From Bradyrhizobium huanghuaihaiense (lineage in GTDB: Bacteria > Pseudomonadota > Alphaproteobacteria > Rhizobiales > Xanthobacteraceae): a stretch of 64,000 bases of DNA. This document shows, piece after piece, positions 36,656 through 44,574 of this stretch. The position numbers and the translations under genes are program-made. The stretch covers positions 715,868-779,867 of the forward strand of contig NZ_VLLA01000001.1 in NCBI RefSeq assembly GCF_007830635.1, read 5' to 3'. The stretch's first letter is position 1; each line of letters opens with the position of its first letter. Under the pieces are notes generated by a model. The model made no database searches and was not told where the DNA came from. It saw only the letters and a list, made by a program, of their open reading frames with translations.

Positions 36656-39600
36656 TCAAGCCGCTAAGGTCAGCGCTGACGGAGAGACGGCAATCACCCT
36701 TCCAGTCGTCATCAGAACGATGAGGCCATACTCGGCGCCGCTCATGTCAAGATAGTCTCGGACCTGCGCCCGATAATGATTTAGCTTTTCTGGGTCGGCG
36801 TTGACGTCACTCTTCCAATCGACGACCACGACAGGACGGCCTTCCGGACTCACCGTAAGCGCGTCCGCGATACCGGCAATTGCAACCTCTTCGCCCTCTG
36901 CGGTCCGAATGGCATAGACGGGGAATTCGGCGAGAAGTTGGGGCCGCAAGGCCATGATTTCCCGCAGTGCCAGGGTTCTCGAGACACATTTCGCCAGTTC
37001 CTCGGCGGACAGACCTACGGCCTCGTCCTCGACCGGGGTCCTACCGAGTGCACGGATGAGTTCGATCGCTCGCTCACGGAGCGCTGTCGGCGCTTCGCCG
37101 ATTTCTCCGGTCAGCACCTCTTCCATGAGTTTGTGAAGAATGAGCCCGCGCTCGCGACCACCTTGGACGGTTATACTCGTTTCGAGATCTGGCGGCGGGC
37201 CTTCGGCCGAGCCGGTCCAGATATCAGGTTCTTCCTCTTGCAACAGTGCCCCGGTGGCGCGTTCGTCCCGGCTGGGCGCGAGCCATGTCAGGCGCATCCG
37301 GCGATCGGCGATGGCGGCCGCCTCGGCCGCGAATACGTCACGGGTTTGGGTATTGCCGGCACCCGCGATCGCTGCGGTTGCGTCGACCGGCAGATGCGAG
37401 ACGTCGAGGCTCGGCAGATCCGCGAGCGAAAGATCGACGAGACCGATCCAGCTCGACTTTGAGGGCGTCGTATCGAGCCGGGGAAGGACGAGGAGCTCGC
37501 GCGCGCGCGTTACGGCGACATACCAAAGCCGAACGCGTTCGCGATCCAGTTCGTCCTTCTCGGCCCGGCGTGCGGCGTCATAACCATCGGGCGCGACACC
37601 CAGAACCGGACAGTAGAGCGTATCGGTCTGGCGATCGATTACCGCGGAGTCCGGCGTCATGACGCCGGTCATCGTATTGACGGGGATGACGATCGGCCAT
37701 TCGAGGCCCTTGGCGGCGTGCATCGTGAAGAGCGCGACGGCCTCCTCCTGTGCGTCGGGCCGGCCTTCTACGGCGCGCGTCTCGTCGGTCCAGGCGGCCG
37801 TCATCGCTTCGGCGAAAGCGCGGAGACCGCGGACCGCATAACCGGTCGACAGGCTGAGATAGAGATCGACGTTGGCGAGCGCGCGCTCGGCCTGGCCACG
37901 ATGCCGCTCAAGCAGGAGAGCCCGCATCCTCAGGGCGTCCACGGCCTGCGAGAGCAGTTCGTGTGGCGTCGTACTGCCGCCCCGCCGGTAAAGCGCCTGC
38001 AACTTTTCGAGGATGTCACGCGCCAGCGGATGCCTGATAACCGCCGGGTCGACGCCGAGATCGAGGCGGGGAAATCGGTCCGGCTCTTCCTCGGACCGCG
38101 GAAGCGCCCAGACTATGTCCAGCAGTTCTTCTTCGGTGAGTCCGACCAGTGGACCGCGTAGCAGCGCGCCGAGCGCCAGCGTGTCGCGCCGATCAGCGAG
38201 GACACGGGTCACCGCGATCAGGTCTTGGACTTCCTGCCGGCGGAACAGGCCTTTCCCGGCCTGCGTTGCCACGGGAATGCCCCGTCGTTCAAGCGCCTCC
38301 TCATAACGCCAAAGGTCCGCACCGGTCGGTGCCAACAGGCCGATGTCACCCGGCTGGCAAAGTCTTTCCGCGCCGTTGCGTCGGTCGAGGATGGACTGGC
38401 TGCCGATCAGCCGCGCGCAGAGTTCGGCCACGGCATCGGCTTCGGCATCGCGTTGCTGTTCGGTGCTGGACTTTCCGTTTTCGTCCGCCACCGCTACGTC
38501 GAGCGCCGCGACGCACAGGTTTTCGCCGTGGTCTTCATGAAACGGGTCGAGCAGGGTAAAGCCGGGTTGCCCGTCCGCCGACAGCACGGACTCGAAGCGC
38601 TCGTTGACGAAGGTCAGGATCGAGGCGCACGAGCGAAAGTTGGTCGAGATCGACAGCAGGCTGTCGGCATCCCGAATCCGAAAGGCGTCACGCGCCTGCA
38701 CATAGGCACCGATATCGGCACCGCGGAAACGGTAGATGGCCTGCTTGGGGTCGCCCACAAGAAAAAGCGCGCCCGGCCGAATCCGAAAGGAGGTCCAGTT
38801 TGCGTCGGCATTAATAGGATCGCCGCAGAGCCGCCAGAAGATCTCCGTTTGCAAGGGATCAGTGTCCTGGAACTCGTCAACGAGGACGCGTGCGAACCGA
38901 CGTCCCAGCGCGCGCCGGACCTCGTCATGGTCGCGCAGCAGATCGCGGGCCGCGAAGATGAGATCGTCGAAGTCGAGCTGGGCGCTTGCGCGCTTATGGC
39001 CGCGATAGCGATCGAGGATCGGCCGCGCTTCGTCGATCAGAGCCGCCAGAACCTGGCTGGCGGCTCCCTGAAGAAGCGAGATCCAGGCAGCGGTGCATGT
39101 TTCGTAGTGGACTTCGGCGGCATCGTTCAGCCGATCTCCGTCGGCCTTGGAAAGACCTGCCCGCTTTGCGGCAGCCGACCACTTGCCCTTCTTGCGATAA
39201 GAGGCAAAGGCACCGGCCTTGGTGCAAAGGTCCGGGTGCGGACGAGAGACCAGTAGCCGAACCAGGCCCGAAGGTATCGCACAATCAGGACCTGCCGCCA
39301 ACGCCGTGGCCATCTCGGCCAGCCGCGCGGCGATCGCCTCCGTCTCCGGCTCGCTGGCCGTGGCTCCGCGGATGAAGGCCGCCATATCGGCAGTTGCCTG
39401 CCGGAAGGCCGTCAGTTGACCATTTAGCGGCGGTCCAGCCGGCGCTGCGAGGGTACGGCGACGGCGGAGATTTTCCGCGATTTTGTGAATGAGCAATACG
39501 GTCTCGCCGGGATTGTGCAGGACCATTTCGGCGAGGATGCCGCCCTGATCGCCGGAGAGGCGTTCACGCAGCCAGACGTCAACAATTTCGAGGAAGGTGA

Positions 39601-40051
39601 GATCGGCCTGATTGCGATCCATGACGGCGGCCCCCGGGTCGATATCAGCCTCGGCTGGATAGGGCTTGATTAGGCGCTGACAGAAGCCGTGGATGGTCGA
39701 GCAGGTGATTTCGTCGATCGCAGCGCTTGCGGCGGCGAGATTGTCGCGCTGCGCCTGCGACAGGCCATTGGGCAGCGCCACGCGCAGCTCGGGCGCGACA
39801 TGGCCAGCCGAAAGGTCGGTGACAAAATCGTGGACACGCGAAAGAAGCTCACTCGCCGCCAACTCGGTGAAGGTAACGGCCGCGATCTCGCGCGGCGGGA
39901 CGCCCTCAGCCAGCATGACGGCGATGCGCCCGGCCATGACGGCCGTCTTGCCCGAACCTGCACCCGCCTCGACCAGGATGGAGCGATCATGGTGGCTGAT
40001 CGCGTCGCGGCGAGCTCCATCATCCTTGAGAACTTTGGACACGCTGCTCAT
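36656..40051 (-). CDS. AddA-like UvrD/RecB-family helicase-nuclease
   Basis: 1131 residues. SF1 helicase motifs: E-A-G-A-G-S-G-K-T (about 28-36), V-D-E-F-Q-D-T-D (about 390), G-D-P-K-Q-A-I-Y-R-F-R-G, H-A-A-K-G-L-E-W (about 775) and Y-V-A-V-T-R-A-R (about 845). The C-terminal PD-(D/E)XK nuclease has V-V-V-D-W-K-S-D (about 1075). It is therefore a complete AddA/RecB-type enzyme that processes DNA ends. The start overlaps the AddB-like stop by one base (TAATG). It is likely distinct from a housekeeping AddA because of its island location. Confidence 0.88.
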   Translation of the reverse strand: MSSVSKVLKDDGARRDAISHHDRSILVEAGAGSGKTAVMAGRIAVMLAEGVPPREIAAVTFTELAASELLSRVHDFVTDLSAGHVAPELRVALPNGLSQAQRDNLAAASAAIDEITCSTIHGFCQRLIKPYPAEADIDPGAAVMDRNQADLTFLEIVDVWLRERLSGDQGGILAEMVLHNPGETVLLIHKIAENLRRRRTLAAPAGPPLNGQLTAFRQATADMAAFIRGATASEPETEAIAARLAEMATALAAGPDCAIPSGLVRLLVSRPHPDLCTKAGAFASYRKKGKWSAAAKRAGLSKADGDRLNDAAEVHYETCTAAWISLLQGAASQVLAALIDEARPILDRYRGHKRASAQLDFDDLIFAARDLLRDHDEVRRALGRRFARVLVDEFQDTDPLQTEIFWRLCGDPINADANWTSFRIRPGALFLVGDPKQAIYRFRGADIGAYVQARDAFRIRDADSLLSISTNFRSCASILTFVNERFESVLSADGQPGFTLLDPFHEDHGENLCVAALDVAVADENGKSSTEQQRDAEADAVAELCARLIGSQSILDRRNGAERLCQPGDIGLLAPTGADLWRYEEALERRGIPVATQAGKGLFRRQEVQDLIAVTRVLADRRDTLALGALLRGPLVGLTEEELLDIVWALPRSEEEPDRFPRLDLGVDPAVIRHPLARDILEKLQALYRRGGSTTPHELLSQAVDALRMRALLLERHRGQAERALANVDLYLSLSTGYAVRGLRAFAEAMTAAWTDETRAVEGRPDAQEEAVALFTMHAAKGLEWPIVIPVNTMTGVMTPDSAVIDRQTDTLYCPVLGVAPDGYDAARRAEKDELDRERVRLWYVAVTRARELLVLPRLDTTPSKSSWIGLVDLSLADLPSLDVSHLPVDATAAIAGAGNTQTRDVFAAEAAAIADRRMRLTWLAPSRDERATGALLQEEEPDIWTGSAEGPPPDLETSITVQGGRERGLILHKLMEEVLTGEIGEAPTALRERAIELIRALGRTPVEDEAVGLSAEELAKCVSRTLALREIMALRPQLLAEFPVYAIRTAEGEEVAIAGIADALTVSPEGRPVVVVDWKSDVNADPEKLNHYRAQVRDYLDMSGAEYGLIVLMTTGRVIAVSPSALTLAA

Positions 40052-42708
40052 TATTCCGCCTCCCAGATCCGGGTGAATTCGCCGAGCCGTTCCGCCGCGG
40101 CCGGTTGCTTGCGTTTGCAGTAAGTGGCGCCGGCGTAGGCCGGCAGGGCGAAGGCGAAATCGTCATAGTCGCCGCCCGTGTCGGGACCTTGCAACGCTGC
40201 GCCGCCGGCAAGGCTGGTTCTCGCTGCGCGGAGATATTCTGTGATTTCGGCGAGCGCAGCTTCGGGATCGCCGAGCTGGAGATCGACCGGCTCGCGCGGG
40301 TACAGCAATGAGGCGCTGATCGCGACGTCGTCTCCGAGAAGTGCCTTCACCGCGAAAGCGTAGAGGCAGCGCTGAAGCTCGCGACCGCCATTCAGCCGGA
40401 TGTCGCCTCGCGGGGCGCGGCCGGTCTTGTAGTCACGGACGAGCGCGCGTTTGCCGTCGCCGGAAATGTCGAGGCGGTCGATGTAGCCGGCGATGTTGAA
40501 CCCCGTGTCCGGAATTGTGACAGGTGCGCTTGCGTCCCAAGGCGCCTCGGCCTCCGACTTCGACTTGGATCCGCCGAACGGAACCTCGCCGTAGGATCGA
40601 GCGTCGGGCAGACGATCGTCACCATAGGTGAGGGCTCGACCCGCTAGAAGTCGGGCGTCGTCCAGGGTGCGTCCCCAGATGACGGCAGGCGGGATCGGGC
40701 GTTGGCTTTCCCAATCGGCCGCCACAATAGCCGCTGCTCGGTTCACCGCGGCCTCGATCGCCGCGACGTTGGCGGTCGCCACTCCGCCCACGACCTCCAG
40801 ATCGCGCAAAGCGCGGTCGAGCACCATATGAATCAGATCGCCGATGCCGAGCGCGTCGAGCACCAGAGGGTCTGCGCTGCTCTGCGGCGCTTTCCAACCG
40901 AACGCATACCTCCACACGAAACCTATCGGGCTGCGCAGCAAGCTCTTCAGCGAACTTGCCGATTGCGTTCGCGCGAGGATCGCGAGAATGAGCGGATGAT
41001 CGGCCCGGACGAGGCCGTCATGCGCTGTGATCTCTGCACGCCGCCAATCACGCCAGCAAGTTTGCGCGCTTGTCGCTTGCGGGTGGCCGCCAAACTCCTG
41101 CGGCCGGGCGATGAGGCGATCGGTCTCGCTGAAGGCATGTTCCGGCACGGCGTTGCGGCGGAGATACGTTTCCACGCCATGCCCGGCCAGCAGCGGACTG
41201 CGCCCGAGGAGGCGCCCATCGCCGTCGCGCCGGGCGCGTGAGAGAACGACTTCGCTAGACGTAGTGGCCAGGATGGTCTGGAAGTCGCGGCGATCGGCGA
41301 CATTCACCGGAAGTGGATCGAGGTCGGCGGTCCGGATGATGTGATCCGGGATCAGCCGGTCTTCGGCGATCCCGCGCGGCCAGCGCGAAGAATTGAGTCC
41401 GATCAGGCGCACGAATCGACGAGGAGAGGCAGCAAGTGCACTGGCCGGCATCCAGGCGACGGACACACAGGCTTCCAACCCGTCATCCTGCTTCAGGTCT
41501 GCGAGGGTTGCGTCAATGGAGGCAGCAGGCCCTGTGAGCAGCGCCTTGCGCCAGATGGCGAGCGCTCGACCCTTAAGGAAGGTATCGCCGATTTCGGACG
41601 CTGCTTCCGGTCCCTTCGCGAGAAGTTCAGCCAGTGTGCGTAGTCCGGCGTTGTGATCGACACCGTCGGGCCAATCTTCACGCTTCAGCCGGGCAAGCAG
41701 ACGGTTCCAGGCGCTGAACGTCGACAGGGGCGCATCCGTCGGCAGGACGCGCAACCAACCTTCGGGCAACGCTTCGAACGGCGCAGAATCCCGACACAGT
41801 GAGGCAAGTCGACGGAGGCGCGGCTGCGACAAGCCGCGAACGACGATGTCGGCGAGCGCTGCGGTCGCCTGTCCTTCGCGGGTTGTTACGGTCCTGACCC
41901 CGTGGACGAAATGCAGGTCGAAGTTCGCGTCGGCGCGCAGGGCCAGGAAGTGGTCGTCGTACTCCGCCGGCGACGCAGTGGCGATGGCGATTTCCGAAGG
42001 CGCCACCCCCGAGGCCAGCAGCGACCGCACCCAGCGCAAGGCCTCGATGGCTTCGTGATAGGCAGTCGCTGCGCATATGGCGCTGAGCGCCGGTGTTTGG
42101 GCGACCCCGCTTGCGATGGCGACACCTGTGTCCGCAAGCCAGGCGGGCACGACTCGCGGTCCGGCCGTCCACTGCACGGGAACGTTTGCGGCAAGCCCCT
42201 TCAGCAGCGGTCGCCAGCACGGCGACAACTCGGTCAGGCCGACGATCTCCATCGGCCCGAGGACGCTCGGCGCCTGGGCGATGCGGCTGCTTGCAGCGGC
42301 GACAATATCGACCGGACGCATCATGCCGGGCGGAAGCTTACCGAGAACTGAGGCTTCCAGGCGTGCGATGGCATCTATGCGCGGATGGTCGGCTGCGCGT
42401 GCAGCCAAGTCGATGCCCGCGCGCCACGCCTTGTGGAGCGTGTCGGCCGCGGCGTCGATCATGCCGGGAAGCGCCTTGATGCTCTCCAGCTCTCCCATCG
42501 AGGTGGTGGGCAAAACCGCCTGGATCGTCGCGCGCAGGCTTTCGTCGTCGATCGAACGGGCGAAGCCGCCGGCGAGGCGCACTGCAGCTTGCTCAAAGGA
42601 CATGATCTGAAGGCCATGACAGGAGCGGCGGGCCGCCGCGAGGCGGCCCTCCCGCATAGCGAGACGGCCGTGGACGACTAGGGTGGATCGACTTAGTGCG
42701 GCGGCCAT
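40051..42708 (-). CDS. AddB-like PD-(D/E)XK nuclease partner
   Basis: 885 residues. The N-terminal V-V-H-G-R-L-A-M-R-E...L-A-A-A-R and F-E-Q-A-A-V-R-L-A-G-G look like an inactivated helicase-like N-terminus of AddB/RexB proteins. The nuclease motif A-L-V-R-D-Y-K-T-G-R is near residue 759, followed by G-R-E-L-Q-R-C-L-Y-A. A conserved C-terminal Y-C-K-R-K is present, but I do not see the four-cysteine iron-sulfur set of AddB. It should form a two-subunit helicase-nuclease with the downstream gene. Confidence 0.82.
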   Translation of the reverse strand: MAAALSRSTLVVHGRLAMREGRLAAARRSCHGLQIMSFEQAAVRLAGGFARSIDDESLRATIQAVLPTTSMGELESIKALPGMIDAAADTLHKAWRAGIDLAARAADHPRIDAIARLEASVLGKLPPGMMRPVDIVAAASSRIAQAPSVLGPMEIVGLTELSPCWRPLLKGLAANVPVQWTAGPRVVPAWLADTGVAIASGVAQTPALSAICAATAYHEAIEALRWVRSLLASGVAPSEIAIATASPAEYDDHFLALRADANFDLHFVHGVRTVTTREGQATAALADIVVRGLSQPRLRRLASLCRDSAPFEALPEGWLRVLPTDAPLSTFSAWNRLLARLKREDWPDGVDHNAGLRTLAELLAKGPEAASEIGDTFLKGRALAIWRKALLTGPAASIDATLADLKQDDGLEACVSVAWMPASALAASPRRFVRLIGLNSSRWPRGIAEDRLIPDHIIRTADLDPLPVNVADRRDFQTILATTSSEVVLSRARRDGDGRLLGRSPLLAGHGVETYLRRNAVPEHAFSETDRLIARPQEFGGHPQATSAQTCWRDWRRAEITAHDGLVRADHPLILAILARTQSASSLKSLLRSPIGFVWRYAFGWKAPQSSADPLVLDALGIGDLIHMVLDRALRDLEVVGGVATANVAAIEAAVNRAAAIVAADWESQRPIPPAVIWGRTLDDARLLAGRALTYGDDRLPDARSYGEVPFGGSKSKSEAEAPWDASAPVTIPDTGFNIAGYIDRLDISGDGKRALVRDYKTGRAPRGDIRLNGGRELQRCLYAFAVKALLGDDVAISASLLYPREPVDLQLGDPEAALAEITEYLRAARTSLAGGAALQGPDTGGDYDDFAFALPAYAGATYCKRKQPAAAERLGEFTRIWEAE

Positions 42709-42726
42709 TTCTATCTTCCCCGAGGG

Positions 42727-42870
42727 TTACTTCTTGTTCGGACGCTGGGTCAGGGCCGACGCCGCGGCGGTCTTCGCAGCTTTGCTGCTCCTGGGGTCCC
42801 GCATAACCTTGGACGCGGCGCTTGCCGCCTTCTTGCTAGTAACTTCGCGATTTGAACTGCGTTTCGGCAT
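42727..42870 (-). CDS. Small Lys/Ala-rich conserved protein
   Basis: 47 residues, M-P-K-R-S-S-N-R-E-V followed by S-K-K-A-A-S-A-A-S-K and ending Q-R-P-N-K-K. AAGGA lies 7 bases before the ATG. The K-A-A-S-x-A-S-K-V-(L/M)-R-D/N-P-R pattern recalls short basic proteins found in many rhizobial accessory regions; function unknown, possibly nucleic-acid binding. It is the first gene of the leftward addB-addA operon, ending 18 bases before the addB-like start. Confidence 0.65.
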   Translation of the reverse strand: MPKRSSNREVTSKKAASAASKVMRDPRSSKAAKTAAASALTQRPNKK

Positions 42871-42900
42871 TGCTTTTCCTTGCAAATTTGCCCCAGCCAC

Positions 42901-42995
42901 CTTGACCAGAGGCGCGATATGGATACTATATATACGGGTCGTAAGAATATGTCCATATACTTTTTATACCCATTTGACAACGGAGGTGGATAACA
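42901..42995. promoter_or_regulatory. Divergent promoter/operator of WYL regulator 1
   Basis: An AT-rich island of about 70 bases lies between the small basic gene and the WYL gene. A possible rightward promoter is TTGACC at 42903 with TACTAT 16 bases on. The half-sites ATATGGATA (42917-42925) and TGTCCATAT (42950-42958) form an inverted repeat with one mismatch, 33 bases apart, three helical turns. A leftward TTGTCA/TATGGA promoter (17-base spacing) overlaps the second half-site. Confidence 0.5.
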
Positions 42996-43880
42996 ATGTT
43001 GGACGAGACCACGGTGTTGAAATGGGGTGTCGAGCGTCGGCTCGAATTCATCGAGTTCCGACTGTTCTGGGAGGGCGGCGTCAACCGCTCCGACATCATT
43101 GCGATGTTCGATGTGTCCGTCCCGCAGGCGTCAAAAGATCTGACGCTCTATCAGGAGCGTGCTCCGCAAAACGCCATCTACGACAAAAGCGCCAAACGCT
43201 ACGTCGCTGGTCCGCAATTCTCGCCCATATTCCTGAAACCTGATCCGGACGCCTATCTGTCCCGCCTTCGCTCGCTGGCAGAAGGACTCACCGAGCCCGC
43301 TGAGTCCTGGATCGCAAGTCCGCCCGAAACCGACATAGCGCTGTCGCCGCGCCGCCAAGTCGACATAGCCGTACTTCAGGCAGTTCTCGGAGCGGTGCGG
43401 AAAAGCCAGTCACTCGAAGTTCGGTACCAGTCGATGAGCCGGGAACGAGCAGATCCCCTTTGGCGCCGCATGACGCCGCACGCCTTCGGATACGACGGTT
43501 TTCGATGGCATGTCCGGGCCTATTGTCACATCGACCATAAGTTCAAAGATTTTCTGCTGCCGCGGATTTTGGGTGTGCGCGATCCAAGCACCCCCGGGAG
43601 CTCACCTGCGCAAGATACGCAATGGAACGAGAGGTTCGAAGTCGAAATCGGACCCCATCCAGATCTGACGCCGAGTCAGAAGGCAGTTGTCGCCAAGGAC
43701 TTCGGAATGAAAAATGACCGAGCTGTACTGAGAGTGCGATACGCAATGTTGTTCTATGTCCTTAAGCGTCTCGGTTTGTTGGGAGACGCGACGAAGCAAA
43801 GCGCCCGAACACAACATATTGTGACGCTTAACCGGAAAGCGACGGACGAAGCATTGCGCGTAGCCGAATTACAGCTCTGA
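42996..43880 (+). CDS. BrxR/CapW-like HTH-WYL transcriptional regulator 1
   Basis: 294 residues with GGAGGTG before the ATG. An N-terminal winged helix (R-R-L-E-F-I-E-F-R-L-F-W-E-G-G-V-N-R-S-D-I) is followed by a WYL domain (L-E-V-R-Y-Q-S-M-S, then P-H-A-F-G-Y-D-G-F-R-W-H-V-R-A-Y) and a WCX-like C-terminus. Such proteins repress defence operons and respond to nucleic-acid or nucleotide ligands. It is divergent from the addB/addA/DUF6361/PLD/helicase operon, which is its probable target. Confidence 0.9.
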   Translation: MLDETTVLKWGVERRLEFIEFRLFWEGGVNRSDIIAMFDVSVPQASKDLTLYQERAPQNAIYDKSAKRYVAGPQFSPIFLKPDPDAYLSRLRSLAEGLTEPAESWIASPPETDIALSPRRQVDIAVLQAVLGAVRKSQSLEVRYQSMSRERADPLWRRMTPHAFGYDGFRWHVRAYCHIDHKFKDFLLPRILGVRDPSTPGSSPAQDTQWNERFEVEIGPHPDLTPSQKAVVAKDFGMKNDRAVLRVRYAMLFYVLKRLGLLGDATKQSARTQHIVTLNRKATDEALRVAELQL

Positions 43881-44007
43881 CCTCTTGGGTGCGGCGGTAA
43901 AAGCCCCGACAGACACTCCACACAACCCGGTCCAAACTAGCCGGTTCGCATTGTCCCGGAGCTCCGATCCTTGTTGCGTTGCCTCCGAACCTGACCAGGA
44001 GGAATAC

Positions 44008-44198
44008 ATGGCGGTAGAGAAAAAGGCGAAGACGGCGCGGGCGCAGCAGGATCGAGCCCGGGTGGCGGGCAACCAAGGCTACGAAGTCCGGTACGAATCC
44101 AAGAAGACCGGAAGTCCGCGTCTGCCGTGAAGAAGGCAGTCAAGAAGGTCGGTAACGCCCGCAAGAATGTCGAGAAGCAGCTGGTCTGTAAAAAGTAA
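44008..44198 (+). pseudogene. Frameshifted small Lys-rich protein (DUF3606-like)
   Basis: The frame starts M-A-V-E-K-K-A-K-T-A-R-A with AGGAGGAA upstream, and runs to Y-E-S-K-K-T-G before an early stop. Moving one frame after about 44109 gives K-S-A-S-A-V-K-K-A-V-K-K-V-G-N-A-R-K ending at 44198, which restores the expected ~60-residue basic protein. A single-base deletion near 44109 explains this. Sequencing error cannot be excluded. Confidence 0.6.
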
Positions 44199-44213
44199 AG
44201 AGTCTGGCCGCCG

Positions 44214-44477
44214 TCATCGAGGCGGGCACTCGGGGCAGGTATCGCCGATCGAATCTATGATTTCCCGGATTTCGGCAGCCGCGGATTCCGGAGAAAGACC
44301 TGGCGGTGGGTATCGGCGGGCAATGTCGAAGGCGTATTCCCGGGCGTGCGGATCGGTGCGGTCTTGCATCCAGCCATGGTCCTCGCACTCGCGGATGGCA
44401 CCGGCTTCCTGCAGCAGGGCGATTGCCCACCCGCGAGACGTCCGGTTCGGCGGCGGCCGTTTTTTGCTCATCAGCAT
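44214..44477 (-). CDS. Small conserved rhizobial protein
   Basis: 87 residues with AGGAG 8 bases before the ATG. Notable segments: R-G-W-A-I-A-L-L-Q-E-A-G-A-I-R-E-C and H-G-W-M-Q-D-R-T-D-P-H-A-R-E. The frame is open further upstream but overlaps the gene before it and lacks a good ribosome-binding site. The family appears common in Bradyrhizobium (from memory); function unknown. It lies 97 bases downstream of the fourth pPIWI-RE operon gene and could be cotranscribed. Confidence 0.65.
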   Translation of the reverse strand: MLMSKKRPPPNRTSRGWAIALLQEAGAIRECEDHGWMQDRTDPHAREYAFDIARRYPPPGLSPESAAAEIREIIDSIGDTCPECPPR

Positions 44478-44574
44478 CGAGATCGCTCCTTCGCCGGGAC
44501 GAATCCTTGAGACTCGGTTACGTTCCGCGGCCGCAGCGGGCTTGAGAGCGTTCCTCGGTTCAGGGCAGGGACCC

